The notes under the pieces are model-generated. The model had not been told where the DNA came from, did no database searches, and saw only the letters and a program-made list of their open reading frames with translations. From positions 1-51,430 of the forward strand of contig JAHJLN010000118.1 of NCBI GenBank assembly GCA_018821715.1: a stretch of DNA of 51,430 nt. Reading direction: 5' to 3'. Both the position numbers and the translations under genes were made by a program. The stretch comes from Pseudomonadota bacterium. Its GTDB lineage: Bacteria; Desulfobacterota; Desulfobacteria; Desulfobacterales; Desulfobacteraceae. Of the stretch, positions 23,715 to 33,278 are shown in pieces. Position 1 is the stretch's first letter; each line of letters begins with the position of its first letter.

Positions 23715-26672
23715 CTATTTTACCTTGGCCCGTTCCGTTGTCGCGATGGCATACATCTGCCCGGCTTCATTGACCAGAGCGGTGGAGATGATCGAGACCT
23801 CCACCACAGAACCATCTTTGGCAATCCGTTGGGTAAGATGCGGCGCCAGGTTTTTTTCCTGGCTGAGCTGATAAACCTTGGCCTGCGCTTCTTTTTGCAG
23901 CCCCTCGGGAATCCGGTCCCGGACATTCATCAAAAGCGCCTCGGCCTCACACCAGCCATACATCCTCACCGCACCCGGGTTCCAGGCCAGAATGCGGCCT
24001 TCCAGATCCTGGACAGTGATGGCATCGTAGGAATCGCGCACCACCACGGCCAGACGGAGCATCTTATTTGCTTTTTCCAGCGCCTCCTGCATTTTTTTCA
24101 TCTCTGTAATGTCAAAAAAGGTGACCACCGCACCCTCGATGACGTTGTCAAGCGTGCGGTAGGGTTGGACGCGCATGGTGTACCAACTGCCATCCGTGAT
24201 CTGCACCTCGGCCTTTCTGGGGATCAGGGTGTCCAGCACGGCCTGTAAATCGTCCCCCAGGCCGTCATAACCGACCAGGTTGGAGACGATATGGCCCACG
24301 GGGCGCCCTACATCACTCTGGATCAGATTGATGATCCGGGAAGCGGTGGGGGTGAAGCGCAGGATGCGCAACTGACAATCCACAAAAACACTGGCAATGT
24401 TGGTGCCGGCCATAAGGTTGTTCATGTCGTTGTTGGTCCGGGACAGATCCGCCACCTTGGTTTGCAATTCATTGTTGACCGTGGCCAGTTCCTCGTTAAC
24501 CGACTGCATTTCCTCGTTTGAGGATTTAAGCTCTTCATTGGAGGTTTCAAGTTCTTCGTTGGCGGTCTGGAGGTATTCTTCCTTGGCCTGTAATTCCTGC
24601 CTGAGCGCCTTGATGCGGGTATCTGTGTCTGATGATTCGCCTTGTGTGAGGGACTTCAGGACATCCTGCGGCGTGGGTTCAAGAGCAACCATAGGCGCTT
24701 TTTCCAGGATGACCAGGTACAGGGGTGCCTCAAGTAATGACCCTGCCGCCACCGGTTGAAGCGTCAGGTTGACCATGGTAAAACCGCCGTTGGTTCTGAC
24801 ACGCAGACCCGGGCAGCGGACAATTTCATTTGCCCGTACAATTTTGTGCAGTGCTGTGGTCAACTCTTGCCGCAACCCTTCCCGTGCCAGTTTCAGGATA
24901 TTGTTGACGCCGGTCTCGCCCGGGGCCAGTTCCAGATAAAGGCCGGTGCGGCCGTGCAGGTAGAGGATGTCGCCCTGGGTATTGACAAGTGCTGCAGCAG
25001 GAGCAATCTGCTTCAGGAGTGCCGCTTCGGTCAGTTTACGCAATGAAGGTTTCACGGCAGTGGCGGTCTTTGGCAGAGCGATTTTCACCGCGGTTACGGG
25101 CGGGAGAAACCGGTCCATGGAAGGGTATTGTGTGATGCCGAAATCTTCTTTGCGCTGATACAGTTTGGCTTTTCGGTCCAGGGTGGAAAACAGATCGTTA
25201 AATTCTCCGACAGTCTCTGAAGTGCCCAGACAAAGAAACCCGCCCGGAACCAGCGCATAGTGGAACAAAGGAATGAGTTTTTTCTGCAGGTCGCTGCCAA
25301 GATAAATCAAAAGGTTGCGGCAACTGATCAGGTCGAGTTTGGAAAAGGGCGGGTCCCTGGTGACGCTCTGCTCGGAAAACACCAGCATGTCCCGGATACC
25401 TTTGTGGATGCGATAGGCAGTACCATTGGATTCGGCCGTGAAAAACCGCTTCAGTCTCTCCTTTGATATGTCTGCGGCAATGCTGGCCGGATAAAGACCG
25501 GCCCTGGCCGTGGCAATGGCCTGGCTGTCGATGTCGGTGGCAAAGACCTGTACCTTGAAACTCTGTTTCATGGCTTCTTGTCGTTCAGCCAGCAGAATGG
25601 CAAGGGAATAGGCTTCTTCACCAGTAGAACATCCCGGCGACCAGACACGGATCACGGCAGACGCAGACTTGCCGGCAAAGAGTTTCGGGATAACCTGTTT
25701 TTCGATCGCCTCGAAGGTTTCAGGGTCCCGGAAGAACTGGGTCACACCGATGAGCAGATCCCGGAAGAGCGCCTCTACCTCGGCCGTTGTCTGCTGCAGA
25801 TAGTGAACATATGCGGTCATGGTATCGATCTGGTGGACTGCCATGCGTCGCTCAATGCGGCGAAGAATGGTGCTGGGCTTATACTGGGAAAAATTGTGAC
25901 CGGTCTGGGTGTTCAGCAGGATAAAGATTTTCTTCAGGGCGTTCTCGGTTTTGGGCGTGGGCGCAACAGGGGGCAGAGGGCATCTGCCAAAGGTGCGGAA
26001 TGCATAGGCGATGAGCTGGGCAGGCATCTCGGCCGGCGGCAGCTCGTAATCCACCAGGCCCGTGCCGATGGCGCTGCGTGGCATGCCGTCATACTCGGTG
26101 GAGGCGAGGTTCTGGGCCATGACCATGCCGCCCTCGCCTTTGATGGCCCTTATGCCAAGAGTGCCGTCACTGCCGGTGCCCGAAAGCACGATGCCGATGG
26201 CCCGCTCGCGCTGGTCCTGGGCCAGGGAGCGAAAGAAAAAATCGATGGGCAGGCGCTGACCCCGGGGGGCGAATGGCTCCAGCAACTGGAGGGTGCCGTT
26301 CAAAAAGGCCATGTCCCGGCCCGGCGGAATGATGTAGGTGCAGTTGGGCTGCATCACCATCCCGTCCTCGACTTCGAAAACCTGCATCCGGGTATACCGC
26401 TGGATGAGCTCGGTTAAAATGCTTTTGTGGTCCGGCGCCAGGTGCTGAATCAGGACAAAGGCCATGCCGGGGTCACAGTCGGCGGGCATGCCGGAAAAAA
26501 ATGCTTCAAAAGCGGCCAGTCCTCCGGCCGAAGCCCCGATGCCGACAATAGGGAAATCAACTATGGGGGAATCGGCCGTGGATGCGCCGACTCCAGCGAT
26601 CGTCATGATGGCCTTTGCATCAGCCTTTGATGCGTCGGCAGCCTTTATTTTTTCATCTTTTTTCCGTGCCAT
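23715..26672 (-). CDS. CheB-CheR fusion protein with coiled coil and PAS domains
   Basis: A 985-residue soluble protein. Residues ~38-230 are a CheB methylesterase domain with Ser48 in GIGASAGG, His in LIQHLAPDH and Asp in GTGSDGTLG; the usual receiver domain is missing. Residues ~255-495 are CheR: FFRDPETFEAI and the SAM-binding SPGCSTGEEAYSLA. Then a PAS-like stretch, a strong coiled coil (~690-750, TANEELETSNEELKSSNEE), and two PAS domains (second with DAITVQDLEGRILAWNPGA). Such CheBR-PAS proteins are thought to sense signals and feed two-component kinases rather than classical chemotaxis. First gene of a three-gene GC-rich cluster; no chemoreceptor gene is seen. Confidence 0.92.
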   Translation of the reverse strand: MARKKDEKIKAADASKADAKAIMTIAGVGASTADSPIVDFPIVGIGASAGGLAAFEAFFSGMPADCDPGMAFVLIQHLAPDHKSILTELIQRYTRMQVFEVEDGMVMQPNCTYIIPPGRDMAFLNGTLQLLEPFAPRGQRLPIDFFFRSLAQDQRERAIGIVLSGTGSDGTLGIRAIKGEGGMVMAQNLASTEYDGMPRSAIGTGLVDYELPPAEMPAQLIAYAFRTFGRCPLPPVAPTPKTENALKKIFILLNTQTGHNFSQYKPSTILRRIERRMAVHQIDTMTAYVHYLQQTTAEVEALFRDLLIGVTQFFRDPETFEAIEKQVIPKLFAGKSASAVIRVWSPGCSTGEEAYSLAILLAERQEAMKQSFKVQVFATDIDSQAIATARAGLYPASIAADISKERLKRFFTAESNGTAYRIHKGIRDMLVFSEQSVTRDPPFSKLDLISCRNLLIYLGSDLQKKLIPLFHYALVPGGFLCLGTSETVGEFNDLFSTLDRKAKLYQRKEDFGITQYPSMDRFLPPVTAVKIALPKTATAVKPSLRKLTEAALLKQIAPAAALVNTQGDILYLHGRTGLYLELAPGETGVNNILKLAREGLRQELTTALHKIVRANEIVRCPGLRVRTNGGFTMVNLTLQPVAAGSLLEAPLYLVILEKAPMVALEPTPQDVLKSLTQGESSDTDTRIKALRQELQAKEEYLQTANEELETSNEELKSSNEEMQSVNEELATVNNELQTKVADLSRTNNDMNNLMAGTNIASVFVDCQLRILRFTPTASRIINLIQSDVGRPVGHIVSNLVGYDGLGDDLQAVLDTLIPRKAEVQITDGSWYTMRVQPYRTLDNVIEGAVVTFFDITEMKKMQEALEKANKMLRLAVVVRDSYDAITVQDLEGRILAWNPGAVRMYGWCEAEALLMNVRDRIPEGLQKEAQAKVYQLSQEKNLAPHLTQRIAKDGSVVEVSIISTALVNEAGQMYAIATTERAKVK

Positions 26673-26930
26673 TTATCACTACCTTGCCTGGAAGGTTATT
26701 CGACCTCATATATACCGATTCTTAAAAGAAATTTTCGATTGGCTTATAAAAATCATTTTAATTTCAAATAATTTTACCTAATTTTAAAAGGAACCTATGG
26801 TTGAGAACTGATATAGATAGAAAATCAGGTTTCTAAATAAATATCAGAATATCAAATCCAAGTAAAGGAAATTGAATATTGAACCGGATGGGAAAGCGTA
26901 TTGTAAATAAAAGTCCAAAATTCCATTTAA

Positions 26931-26971
26931 ATGTCAGTCATGTCTTGGGGGCAGTTAATGCTGATGGTGAT
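26931..26971 (-). repeat. 41-base near-copy of phoR coding DNA (27854-27894)
   Basis: 37 of 41 positions match 27854-27894 without gaps. On the minus strand it reads ITISINCPQDMTD against ITISIDCPQDLTA in the phoR product, so the similarity is preserved in frame; a stop follows directly. Flanks show no clear homology by eye. Best read as the relic of a second PhoR-like kinase gene or a local duplication. Confidence 0.65.
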
Positions 26972-27145
26972 GTATTGATGGACAACCAGTGCCGGTTTGC
27001 TGGATACTTATTACCCGAGTCGTTTTTAGACTGTAGAAGTAAGTACCCGCTATCCGAATTGCGAAACCCTTGATTCTGGATATTTGACCTAAAGCAAGTT
27101 TTATAATTTCAGCCGGTTAAAACCATTTTGTATCTCTTTTGTATT

Positions 27146-27162
27146 TTGGCACTTATCTTGCT
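27146..27162 (+). promoter_or_regulatory. rpoN-dependent: sigma-54 (-24/-12) promoter
   Basis: TTGGCAC at 27146-27152, five bases, then TTGCT at 27158-27162: an almost perfect match to TGGCAC-N5-TTGCW, with correct GG-to-GC spacing. It reads plus, toward the permease remnant, with a predicted start near 27173. No intact gene lies downstream on the plus strand, so it may be a leftover, or it may drive an unrecognised RNA. Confidence 0.65.
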
Positions 27163-27264
27163 TTTCTTTTTAAAAGAACTGCCCAAAAAGCAGAATAATG
27201 CCGGGGTTTAATATCAGGGGTGTTTATAAAAAATTCCACTTGATAAAAAATTATAGGTATGTGA

Positions 27265-27477
27265 GGGAGTATTGAACAGGACGGTTTTCGAAACAGTTTG
27301 CTGGGCATTGTCATCCCCTGGTTTATCACCTGGTTCGCAAAAATGCCCACGGTCATCACCCCTGCCGGGATACTCCTGCCCCTGACCGTGAGCATCGGGA
27401 TCGGTATCATCTTCGGGCTGTATCCTGCGGCCCGGGCTGCCAGTGTAGACCCTATTGTTGCCCTGCGCCATGAGTAG
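27265..27477 (+). pseudogene. 3' remnant of a MacB/FtsX-type ABC transporter permease gene
   Basis: An open stretch of 71 codons after a TGA at 27262-27264, ending with TAG at 27475-27477. It reads [15 protein letters not shown], then a hydrophobic helix with [16 protein letters not shown] and the terminal [10 protein letters not shown], the typical last transmembrane segment and tail of MacB/LolC/FtsX permeases (GLYPA..AA..DPIEALR). All upstream parts of such a gene (ATPase, first membrane helix, periplasmic domain) are absent. A decayed gene, probably an exporter of peptides, lipoproteins or antibiotics. Confidence 0.75.
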
Positions 27478-27516
27478 TCAGCGTATCCTGTGCCCAGGGA
27501 TGCTCAAAACCCTACT

Positions 27517-29295
27517 TCATAGAGGAATACTGATTTTAAACAGGCTGCCTTTATCTTTCCGGCTCTGGACATCAATTTTTCCATGATGATACTGGGTGAT
27601 GTGTTTCACTATGGCAAGCCCCAACCCTGTGCCCCCTTCATGCCGGCTTCTGGCTTTGTCCACCCGGTAAAACCGGTTGAAAATTTTTGGCAGATGCTCC
27701 TTATCTATGCCCCGGCCGTTATCTTTAACCGCAATATCGATGAACCGGCCCTGCTGTGATGCGATTATATCAATTGACGTATTTTCGCGGCTGTATTTTA
27801 CCGCATTATCAACCAGGTTGAAAACAGCCTGTTCCATGAGGATGGGATCCACCATGGCAGTCAAGTCCTGGGGGCAGTCAATGCTGATGGTGATATTTTT
27901 TGCCTTTATCCCTGCGTTACAGCTGCTGACGGCACCCTGAATCAATGTTGAAACATGCTGGTTTTCAAACAGGATATCGGTTCCCTGCAGTCGTTCAAGC
28001 CGTGACAGGGCTAAAAGATCATTGATCAGCTCCACCATCCGGTTCACATTTTTCTCGATAATCCTTAAAAATTTTTCACCCTGGCGGGTATCCTTATCAG
28101 CCATCATTTCCTGGAGGGTTTCGATAAATCCCTTTATTGTTGTCAGGGGGGTTTTCAACTCATGGGAGACATTGGCGGCAAAATCCTTATGCATTCTTTC
28201 AAGCCGCCGTATCCGCGTGATATCATGAAAAATAATCAGGGTTCCCATGCGTCTTTCAGCGGTTTCATAAAGGGCTGTGGAATGGATGTTTAAAATCAGG
28301 TCCTCATTCCGTTTTATCACGATATCCGCCTCAACAGGTTCAGGAGTTGCCAGTGCCTGCTGAATAAATTTCTGGAACTCAATATTTCTTGCCACCTCTA
28401 AAATATATCTGCCCTTGAGTTCAGGTGCGGCAAAATCAAATATTTTTGCAGCGGCCGTGTTGATCGTGATGATTCTTTCATGTTTATCAATGGCAATAAC
28501 CCCTTCCTGCATGCTTGAGTGAACCGCCTCAAGCTCCATGCTCCGGTTCCGGAACGCCTTGATTTTTTCATCCAGGTTCTGCGCCATCTGGTTCATGGTG
28601 ACGGCCAGGTCTGATAATTCTTCAGAATCAGGGACAGCAAGCCGGGCACTCAGGTTTCCCTTGGCAAATTGAAGGGCCCCGTTTTTCATCAACTCAACGG
28701 GATGGGTGATTCGCCGGGTCACATAAAGGCTGACAATGCCGGCAATAAAAATGATGAATACCAGGGCAAGGAGAATATTGTTTCTCACGGATTTGATGCC
28801 GTTATCAATGGTGGAAATGGAAACAGATGTCCTTATGACCGCCATCACGGTTTTATCATCCATTACCGGAATCGCAATATACATCATATTTTTATCAAGG
28901 GTTGCGCTGTACCGTATGGAAACCCCTTTTTTTCGTTTCAAAGCTTCCATGATCTCCGGCCGCTTCATATGGTTTTCCATGGCGGCTGTATCCCCGAAGG
29001 AATCGCCCACCACAACACCTGACGGCAGAATAACCGTGACCCGTGTGTCGGTTTTTTCCCCAATATCCTTGCACTGTTCATCAATATCGCGGGTCCGGCC
29101 CTGGTTTTCTTTTAAAATATCCCCAAATTTTTTCTGCAGCAGTTTAGCCCTGATGGTTAATTCCTTTTCAGAATTTTCAAGAAAAAATTTCTTGAAATAA
29201 TGGGTTGAATAGGATGTCACAGCGGTTAGCGACAGAAAGATAATCACCAGGAATGACGGGAAAATCTGCCAGATCAATTTCTTTTTTTTATTCAT
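27517..29295 (-). CDS. phoR: phosphate-regulon sensor histidine kinase PhoR
   Basis: A 592-residue membrane kinase. TM1 at ~9-30, an extracytoplasmic sensor of ~145 residues, TM2 at ~175-195, HAMP (~195-248), PAS (~255-365, QEGVIAIDKHERIITIN), HisKA with His378 in FAANVSHELKTPLTT, and HATPase with NLVDNAVKYS, DNGRGID and GGTGLGLAIVKH. By family it autophosphorylates and phosphorylates PhoB when phosphate is scarce. The large periplasmic domain differs from short E. coli PhoR but is common in other phyla. Last gene of the pst-pho operon, five bases after phoB. Confidence 0.92.
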   Translation of the reverse strand: MNKKKKLIWQIFPSFLVIIFLSLTAVTSYSTHYFKKFFLENSEKELTIRAKLLQKKFGDILKENQGRTRDIDEQCKDIGEKTDTRVTVILPSGVVVGDSFGDTAAMENHMKRPEIMEALKRKKGVSIRYSATLDKNMMYIAIPVMDDKTVMAVIRTSVSISTIDNGIKSVRNNILLALVFIIFIAGIVSLYVTRRITHPVELMKNGALQFAKGNLSARLAVPDSEELSDLAVTMNQMAQNLDEKIKAFRNRSMELEAVHSSMQEGVIAIDKHERIITINTAAAKIFDFAAPELKGRYILEVARNIEFQKFIQQALATPEPVEADIVIKRNEDLILNIHSTALYETAERRMGTLIIFHDITRIRRLERMHKDFAANVSHELKTPLTTIKGFIETLQEMMADKDTRQGEKFLRIIEKNVNRMVELINDLLALSRLERLQGTDILFENQHVSTLIQGAVSSCNAGIKAKNITISIDCPQDLTAMVDPILMEQAVFNLVDNAVKYSRENTSIDIIASQQGRFIDIAVKDNGRGIDKEHLPKIFNRFYRVDKARSRHEGGTGLGLAIVKHITQYHHGKIDVQSRKDKGSLFKISIPL

Positions 29296-29300
29296 CTTGT

Positions 29301-29990
29301 TTATTCTTTAAACCTGTAACCAACGCCCCTGACCGTTTCAATGACAGCGGCATATTGGTTTAATTTTTTGCGCAGCCCCACGATAATGACATCAATGCTT
29401 CTGTGGGTCACTGCATAATTTTCACCGCGGATGGCATCAACGATCTGATTTCTTGTAAACACCCAGCCTTTTTTCTCTGCAAGAAACGACAGCAGTTCAA
29501 ATTCCGAAAGGGTCAGATCGACAATATTCCCCTCAATGGTGACCACGTGCCTTGCCCGGTCAATAATCATGTCGCCTTCCTGCTTTATTGAATCCCTTGT
29601 CTGGGACACATCCTTTATTCGCCGGCGCAGAATAGACCGGATTCTTGCCACCAATACCTTTGGACTGAACGGTTTTGAAATATAATCATTTGCACCCAGC
29701 TCAAGTCCGGTGACAATATCGGATTCTTCCCCTTTTGCCGTTAGCATGACAATGGGGATATCACGGGTGTGATCATTATGTTTAAGATATTTGGTTACCT
29801 CAAGGCCGTCAATACCCGGCAGCATCAAATCAAGGACAATTAAATCCGGATGGGAGCGGTTGGCGGTCTTGATGGCCTGTTCGCCGGTCAATGCCGTCAA
29901 GATTGAGTATCCCTCATTTTTCAGATTGTATTTGATCAATTCAATGATGTCTTCCTCATCATCCACAATCAAGATGGTTTCTCTGGACAT
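29301..29990 (-). CDS. phoB: phosphate-regulon response regulator PhoB
   Basis: An OmpR/PhoB-type regulator. The ATG at 29990 follows AGGA by seven bases, giving 229 residues; an upstream ATG at 30020 is less well placed. The receiver has LIVDDEED, phospho-acceptor Asp in VLDLMLPGIDG and Lys in ISKPFSP; the C-terminal winged helix includes LTLSEFELLSFLA, VTHRSIDVIIVGLRKKL and the end VRGVGYRF. It activates phosphate-starvation genes by binding direct repeats; the repeat at 34168-34198 upstream of pstS is a candidate site. Confidence 0.94.
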   Translation of the reverse strand: MSRETILIVDDEEDIIELIKYNLKNEGYSILTALTGEQAIKTANRSHPDLIVLDLMLPGIDGLEVTKYLKHNDHTRDIPIVMLTAKGEESDIVTGLELGANDYISKPFSPKVLVARIRSILRRRIKDVSQTRDSIKQEGDMIIDRARHVVTIEGNIVDLTLSEFELLSFLAEKKGWVFTRNQIVDAIRGENYAVTHRSIDVIIVGLRKKLNQYAAVIETVRGVGYRFKE

Positions 29991-30088
29991 TTTTATTTCC
30001 TGTTTATTTGAATATATCACTGCGTTAACGAATAAGTTATAAACTGATTCTCAGTTGTCAATTTTTATCTTCCCTATAGTGTTGTGTT

Positions 30089-30736
30089 TCAGGTGTGCCT
30101 GACAATTTCACCCTCAATCAGATAAATCACCTCTTCTGCAATATTGGTGGTATGATCCCCGATTCTCTCCAGGTGCCTTGAAATCAGATACATATTAATG
30201 ATTTCTTCTACCATTTCAGGATGCGTTTGAATATCTTTTTTCATGGAATCATAGGCATCGTTTCTCATCAGGTTTACCTCTTTATCCATATCCCTGACGT
30301 CATATGCCATATCCACGTCCATTCGCACAAGGGCATCAAGGCTCAGCCGCAGCATCTTTGCCGCCTGGTCTGCCATTAAACCATAATCATACTTAAACTT
30401 TTTATGATCGCGAAAAGAGGCTTTATACCGTTTGGCAATGTTGGCTGCATAATCTGCAATTCTTTCAAGATCATTGTTGATTTTTATCACAGCCACAAGA
30501 AATCGCAGATCTGTTGCCACGGGCTGATACAAAGCCAGTATTTTCAGACACTCTTCTTCCACTTCAATTTCACGTTCATCAATTTCAAAATCCGTATCAA
30601 TTATTTTTTCAGCCAGCGCCAGGTCCTGGGTTTTTATGGCATGGATTGCCTTTTGCAGGCGATCCTCCACCATTGCCCCAAGCGACAGTATTTCTTTTTT
30701 TATTTTTTCGATTTCCCTTTGCAGATGCCCTGCCAT
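30089..30736 (-). CDS. phoU: phosphate transport system regulator PhoU
   Basis: A 215-residue all-helical protein with two PhoU repeats (for example ADYAANIAKRY and GDHTTNIAEEV, carrying the E/DxxxD metal-cluster residues). By family it links the Pst transporter to PhoR and keeps the regulon off when phosphate is plentiful. The ATG at 30736 has AAGGAG at good spacing; an earlier ATG at 30754 would overlap pstB and looks less likely. Confidence 0.95.
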   Translation of the reverse strand: MAGHLQREIEKIKKEILSLGAMVEDRLQKAIHAIKTQDLALAEKIIDTDFEIDEREIEVEEECLKILALYQPVATDLRFLVAVIKINNDLERIADYAANIAKRYKASFRDHKKFKYDYGLMADQAAKMLRLSLDALVRMDVDMAYDVRDMDKEVNLMRNDAYDSMKKDIQTHPEMVEEIINMYLISRHLERIGDHTTNIAEEVIYLIEGEIVRHT

Positions 30737-30746
30737 AATTCTCTCC

Positions 30747-31508
30747 TTAACCAAATCTTCCGGTTATATAGTCTTCTGTCTGTTTTAATCCAGGCTTTGT
30801 AAACAACGTGTCTGTGTCATTAATCTCAATGAGTTTTCCCATATAAAAAAACGCTGTTCTGTCAGACACCCTTGCTGCCTGCTGCATATTGTGGGTGACA
30901 ATAATAATGGTGAGTTTTGAAGAAAGAACACCGATTAATTCTTCAATCTTCTGGGTGGCAATGGGATCAAGGGCTGAAGCAGGTTCATCCATGAGCAATA
31001 CCTCGGGATCAACGGCCAGGGCCCGGGCAATGCACAATCGCTGCTGCTGCCCCCCGGAAAGACCCAGGGCGGATTCATTCAACCTATCCTTGACTTCATC
31101 CCAGATGGCAGCCTGTTTTAAACTTGTTTCCACAATCCGGGTAATCTTTGCCTTGTCTTTTACCCCATTCACTCTCAACCCATAGGCAATATTTTCAAAA
31201 ATGGTTTTGGGAAAGGGGTTGGGTTTTTGAAAGACCATGCCCACCCGCCTTCGCAACGTGACAACATCCAGTGACGGATCATAAATATCCTGTGCATCCA
31301 GCAGGGCCTGGCCCTTGACCGTGATGCCGGGAATCAGATCATTCATCCGGTTCAAACATCTTAAATAAGTGCTTTTTCCGCACCCCGAAGGCCCGATCAA
31401 AGCCGTCACCCTGTTCTCGGCAAATTCAATTGAAACCTGATGAAGCGCCTGGAATTTTCCATAAAAAAAATCCAGATTTTGGGTGTGCATTTTAATCCGT
31501 GTTTCCAT
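30747..31508 (-). CDS. pstB: phosphate ABC transporter ATP-binding protein PstB
   Basis: A 253-residue ABC ATPase: Walker [11 protein letters not shown]-loop in [11 protein letters not shown], signature [16 protein letters not shown], Walker [14 protein letters not shown] and the H-loop THN. KPNPFP and [10 protein letters not shown] are characteristic of PstB. It powers PstCA-mediated phosphate uptake. Five bases after pstA. Confidence 0.97.
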   Translation of the reverse strand: METRIKMHTQNLDFFYGKFQALHQVSIEFAENRVTALIGPSGCGKSTYLRCLNRMNDLIPGITVKGQALLDAQDIYDPSLDVVTLRRRVGMVFQKPNPFPKTIFENIAYGLRVNGVKDKAKITRIVETSLKQAAIWDEVKDRLNESALGLSGGQQQRLCIARALAVDPEVLLMDEPASALDPIATQKIEELIGVLSSKLTIIIVTHNMQQAARVSDRTAFFYMGKLIEINDTDTLFTKPGLKQTEDYITGRFG

Positions 31509-31513
31509 TCAAT

Positions 31514-32371
31514 CTATATCCTTAACTTTTTTCTCATTTTAGCCCGCAGGATGATAGCAGCCAGATTCATTCCAAGCACCAGGGCAATCAAGACAAGGGC
31601 GGTTCCATACTGCAAATGGCGGGTGGCCTCAATGTTGGTGCCGGCGGTTGCCAGCACATAGATGTGGTAAGGCAGCGCCATGACCTCATCAAAAACAGAG
31701 CCCGGAAGCTGGGGCGTGAAAAAAACAGCCCCGGTATACATGATGGGCGCGGTCTCTCCTGCCGCCCGGCTCATGCCCAGGATGGATCCGGTTATGATCC
31801 CGGGGAATGCCGCCGGCAGCACCACTTTTCTGATGGTCTGCCACTGGGTTGCCCCCATGGCAAGGGAGGCTTCCCGGTAAGTGTTGGGAACAGACTTTAA
31901 TGCTTCCTCTGATGCCCCGATAATCACCGGCAGGGTCATGATCCCAAGGGTTAATCCGCCTGCGGCAATGGACACCCCCATCTTTAAAACAATACAGAAA
32001 AAGGCAAGGCCGAACAACCCGAACACAATGGAGGGAACCCCTGCCAGGTTATGAATGCCCAGCCGGATCAATCTGACCCGTTTGCCCTGGGTCGCATACT
32101 CACAAAGATAGATGGCTGATGCAACCCCAATGGGCAAAGCCGTAAGCAGGGTCATCAGGCACAGGGAAACGGTTCCGATAATACAGGGCAGGATACCGCC
32201 GGCCGTCATGGACTCTCTTGGGGCCTGGGTTAAAAACTCCCAGGAAATTGCCCGCCAGCCACGGGACACCATAAAATATACAATCACCAGGAGGGCTGCG
32301 CCATTGAGCAAGGCTGCGCCCTTAAAAAATGAAAAATATATTTTTTGGACAAATAGTCGATGTTTTATCAT
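31514..32371 (-). CDS. pstA: phosphate ABC transporter permease PstA
   Basis: A 285-residue inner-membrane permease with six predicted helices. The EAA loop for PstB contact is seen as EASLAMGATQWQTIRKVVLPAAFPGIITG, with conserved GATxWxT features; SRAAGETAPIMYTG is typical of PstA. The start overlaps the pstC stop by one base (TAATG). Confidence 0.96.
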   Translation of the reverse strand: MIKHRLFVQKIYFSFFKGAALLNGAALLVIVYFMVSRGWRAISWEFLTQAPRESMTAGGILPCIIGTVSLCLMTLLTALPIGVASAIYLCEYATQGKRVRLIRLGIHNLAGVPSIVFGLFGLAFFCIVLKMGVSIAAGGLTLGIMTLPVIIGASEEALKSVPNTYREASLAMGATQWQTIRKVVLPAAFPGIITGSILGMSRAAGETAPIMYTGAVFFTPQLPGSVFDEVMALPYHIYVLATAGTNIEATRHLQYGTALVLIALVLGMNLAAIILRAKMRKKLRI

Positions 32372-33258
32372 TACAAAGAAGCCTCTCCCGCCTGCCTGAA
32401 CCGATGAGAAACAAAGTCGGCGATCAGGTTAAAAATCAGGGTGAACACAAACAACACAATCCCAATGGCAAACAGCGCATGATAATGCTCGCTTCCAAAA
32501 GGGGCTTCCGCCATTTCTGCTGCAATACTTGCCGGCAGTGGCCGGACCGGATCGAAAATAGAGGTGGGGATCATGGCAGCGCCGCCCGCAGCCATCAATA
32601 CCACCATGGTTTCGCCAATGGCCCTTGACAACCCCAGGATGACCGCCGTACAGACCCCGGAAAGCGATGCCGGAAGGGTCACCTTTACAATGGTTTCAAA
32701 ATGGGTTGCCCCCAATGCAAAGGATGCTTCCTTTAAAGACAGGGGCACGCTGAAAATTGCATCCTCAGAGATACTGCAGATGGTCGGGATCGCCATAAAG
32801 GCCAGCATCAGCGCGGCATTAAACATATTTAACCCCACCGGGATATCAAAGAGCTGCTGGATAAACGGGGCCACCACCACCATGCCGAAAAAACCAATGA
32901 CAACCGATGGCATGGATGCCATAAGTTCCACAACGGGTTTGACGATTTGGGCCACTCTGGGTGAGACGATTTCTGCCAGATATATGGCGGTCATAATTCC
33001 CAGGGGTATGGCCATGGCGCCGGACAAAAGGGTGACGCAAAGGGAGCCCAGGATCAAAGGGAAAATGCCGAAATCCGGCGGGTCATCCGTGGGGTACCAG
33101 AAGTGACCGAACAAAAAATCTCTTACACTGATGTGATCAAAAATGGGCAGCCCTTCAGTAAAGAGGAACACCATGATTAATAACAGTGCGGTGATTGAAA
33201 ACAGTGCCACCAGCAGAAACCCTGACCGCACTGTTTTATCGATGTGTTGACGTTTCAA
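32371..33258 (-). CDS. pstC: phosphate ABC transporter permease PstC
   Basis: A 295-residue permease with six hydrophobic helices. The EAA-type loop EASFALGATHFETIVKVTLP and the following SRAIGETMVVLMAAG identify PstC. It pairs with PstA to form the phosphate channel. It starts 20 bases after the pstS stop. Confidence 0.96.
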   Translation of the reverse strand: MKRQHIDKTVRSGFLLVALFSITALLLIMVFLFTEGLPIFDHISVRDFLFGHFWYPTDDPPDFGIFPLILGSLCVTLLSGAMAIPLGIMTAIYLAEIVSPRVAQIVKPVVELMASMPSVVIGFFGMVVVAPFIQQLFDIPVGLNMFNAALMLAFMAIPTICSISEDAIFSVPLSLKEASFALGATHFETIVKVTLPASLSGVCTAVILGLSRAIGETMVVLMAAGGAAMIPTSIFDPVRPLPASIAAEMAEAPFGSEHYHALFAIGIVLFVFTLIFNLIADFVSHRFRQAGEASL

Positions 33259-33278
33259 TTCGTTTCCTTGATTCCCTG

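Larger units (their letters stand above)
26673..27516. other. 844-base region without an intact gene, containing relics
   Basis: The first ~200 bases are AT-rich and probably hold the promoter of the CheB-CheR gene. The rest holds a 41-base near-copy of part of the phoR gene (26931-26971), a sigma-54-type promoter (27146-27162), and the 3' end of an ABC-transporter permease gene (27265-27477). A 64-codon plus-strand open frame at 26879-27073 only crosses the phoR relic antisense and is not convincing. The pattern indicates past deletion or rearrangement. Confidence 0.7.

Noticed and set aside
25578-26417. 279-codon open frame antisense to the CheB-CheR gene
   Set aside because: It lies fully inside a well-supported gene on the other strand; long antisense frames are expected in this GC-rich stretch, and the translation shows no domain.
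26879-27073. 64-codon plus-strand open frame in the relic region
   Set aside because: It runs antisense across the phoR-like 41-base relic and has no convincing domain or ribosome-binding site; more likely chance.
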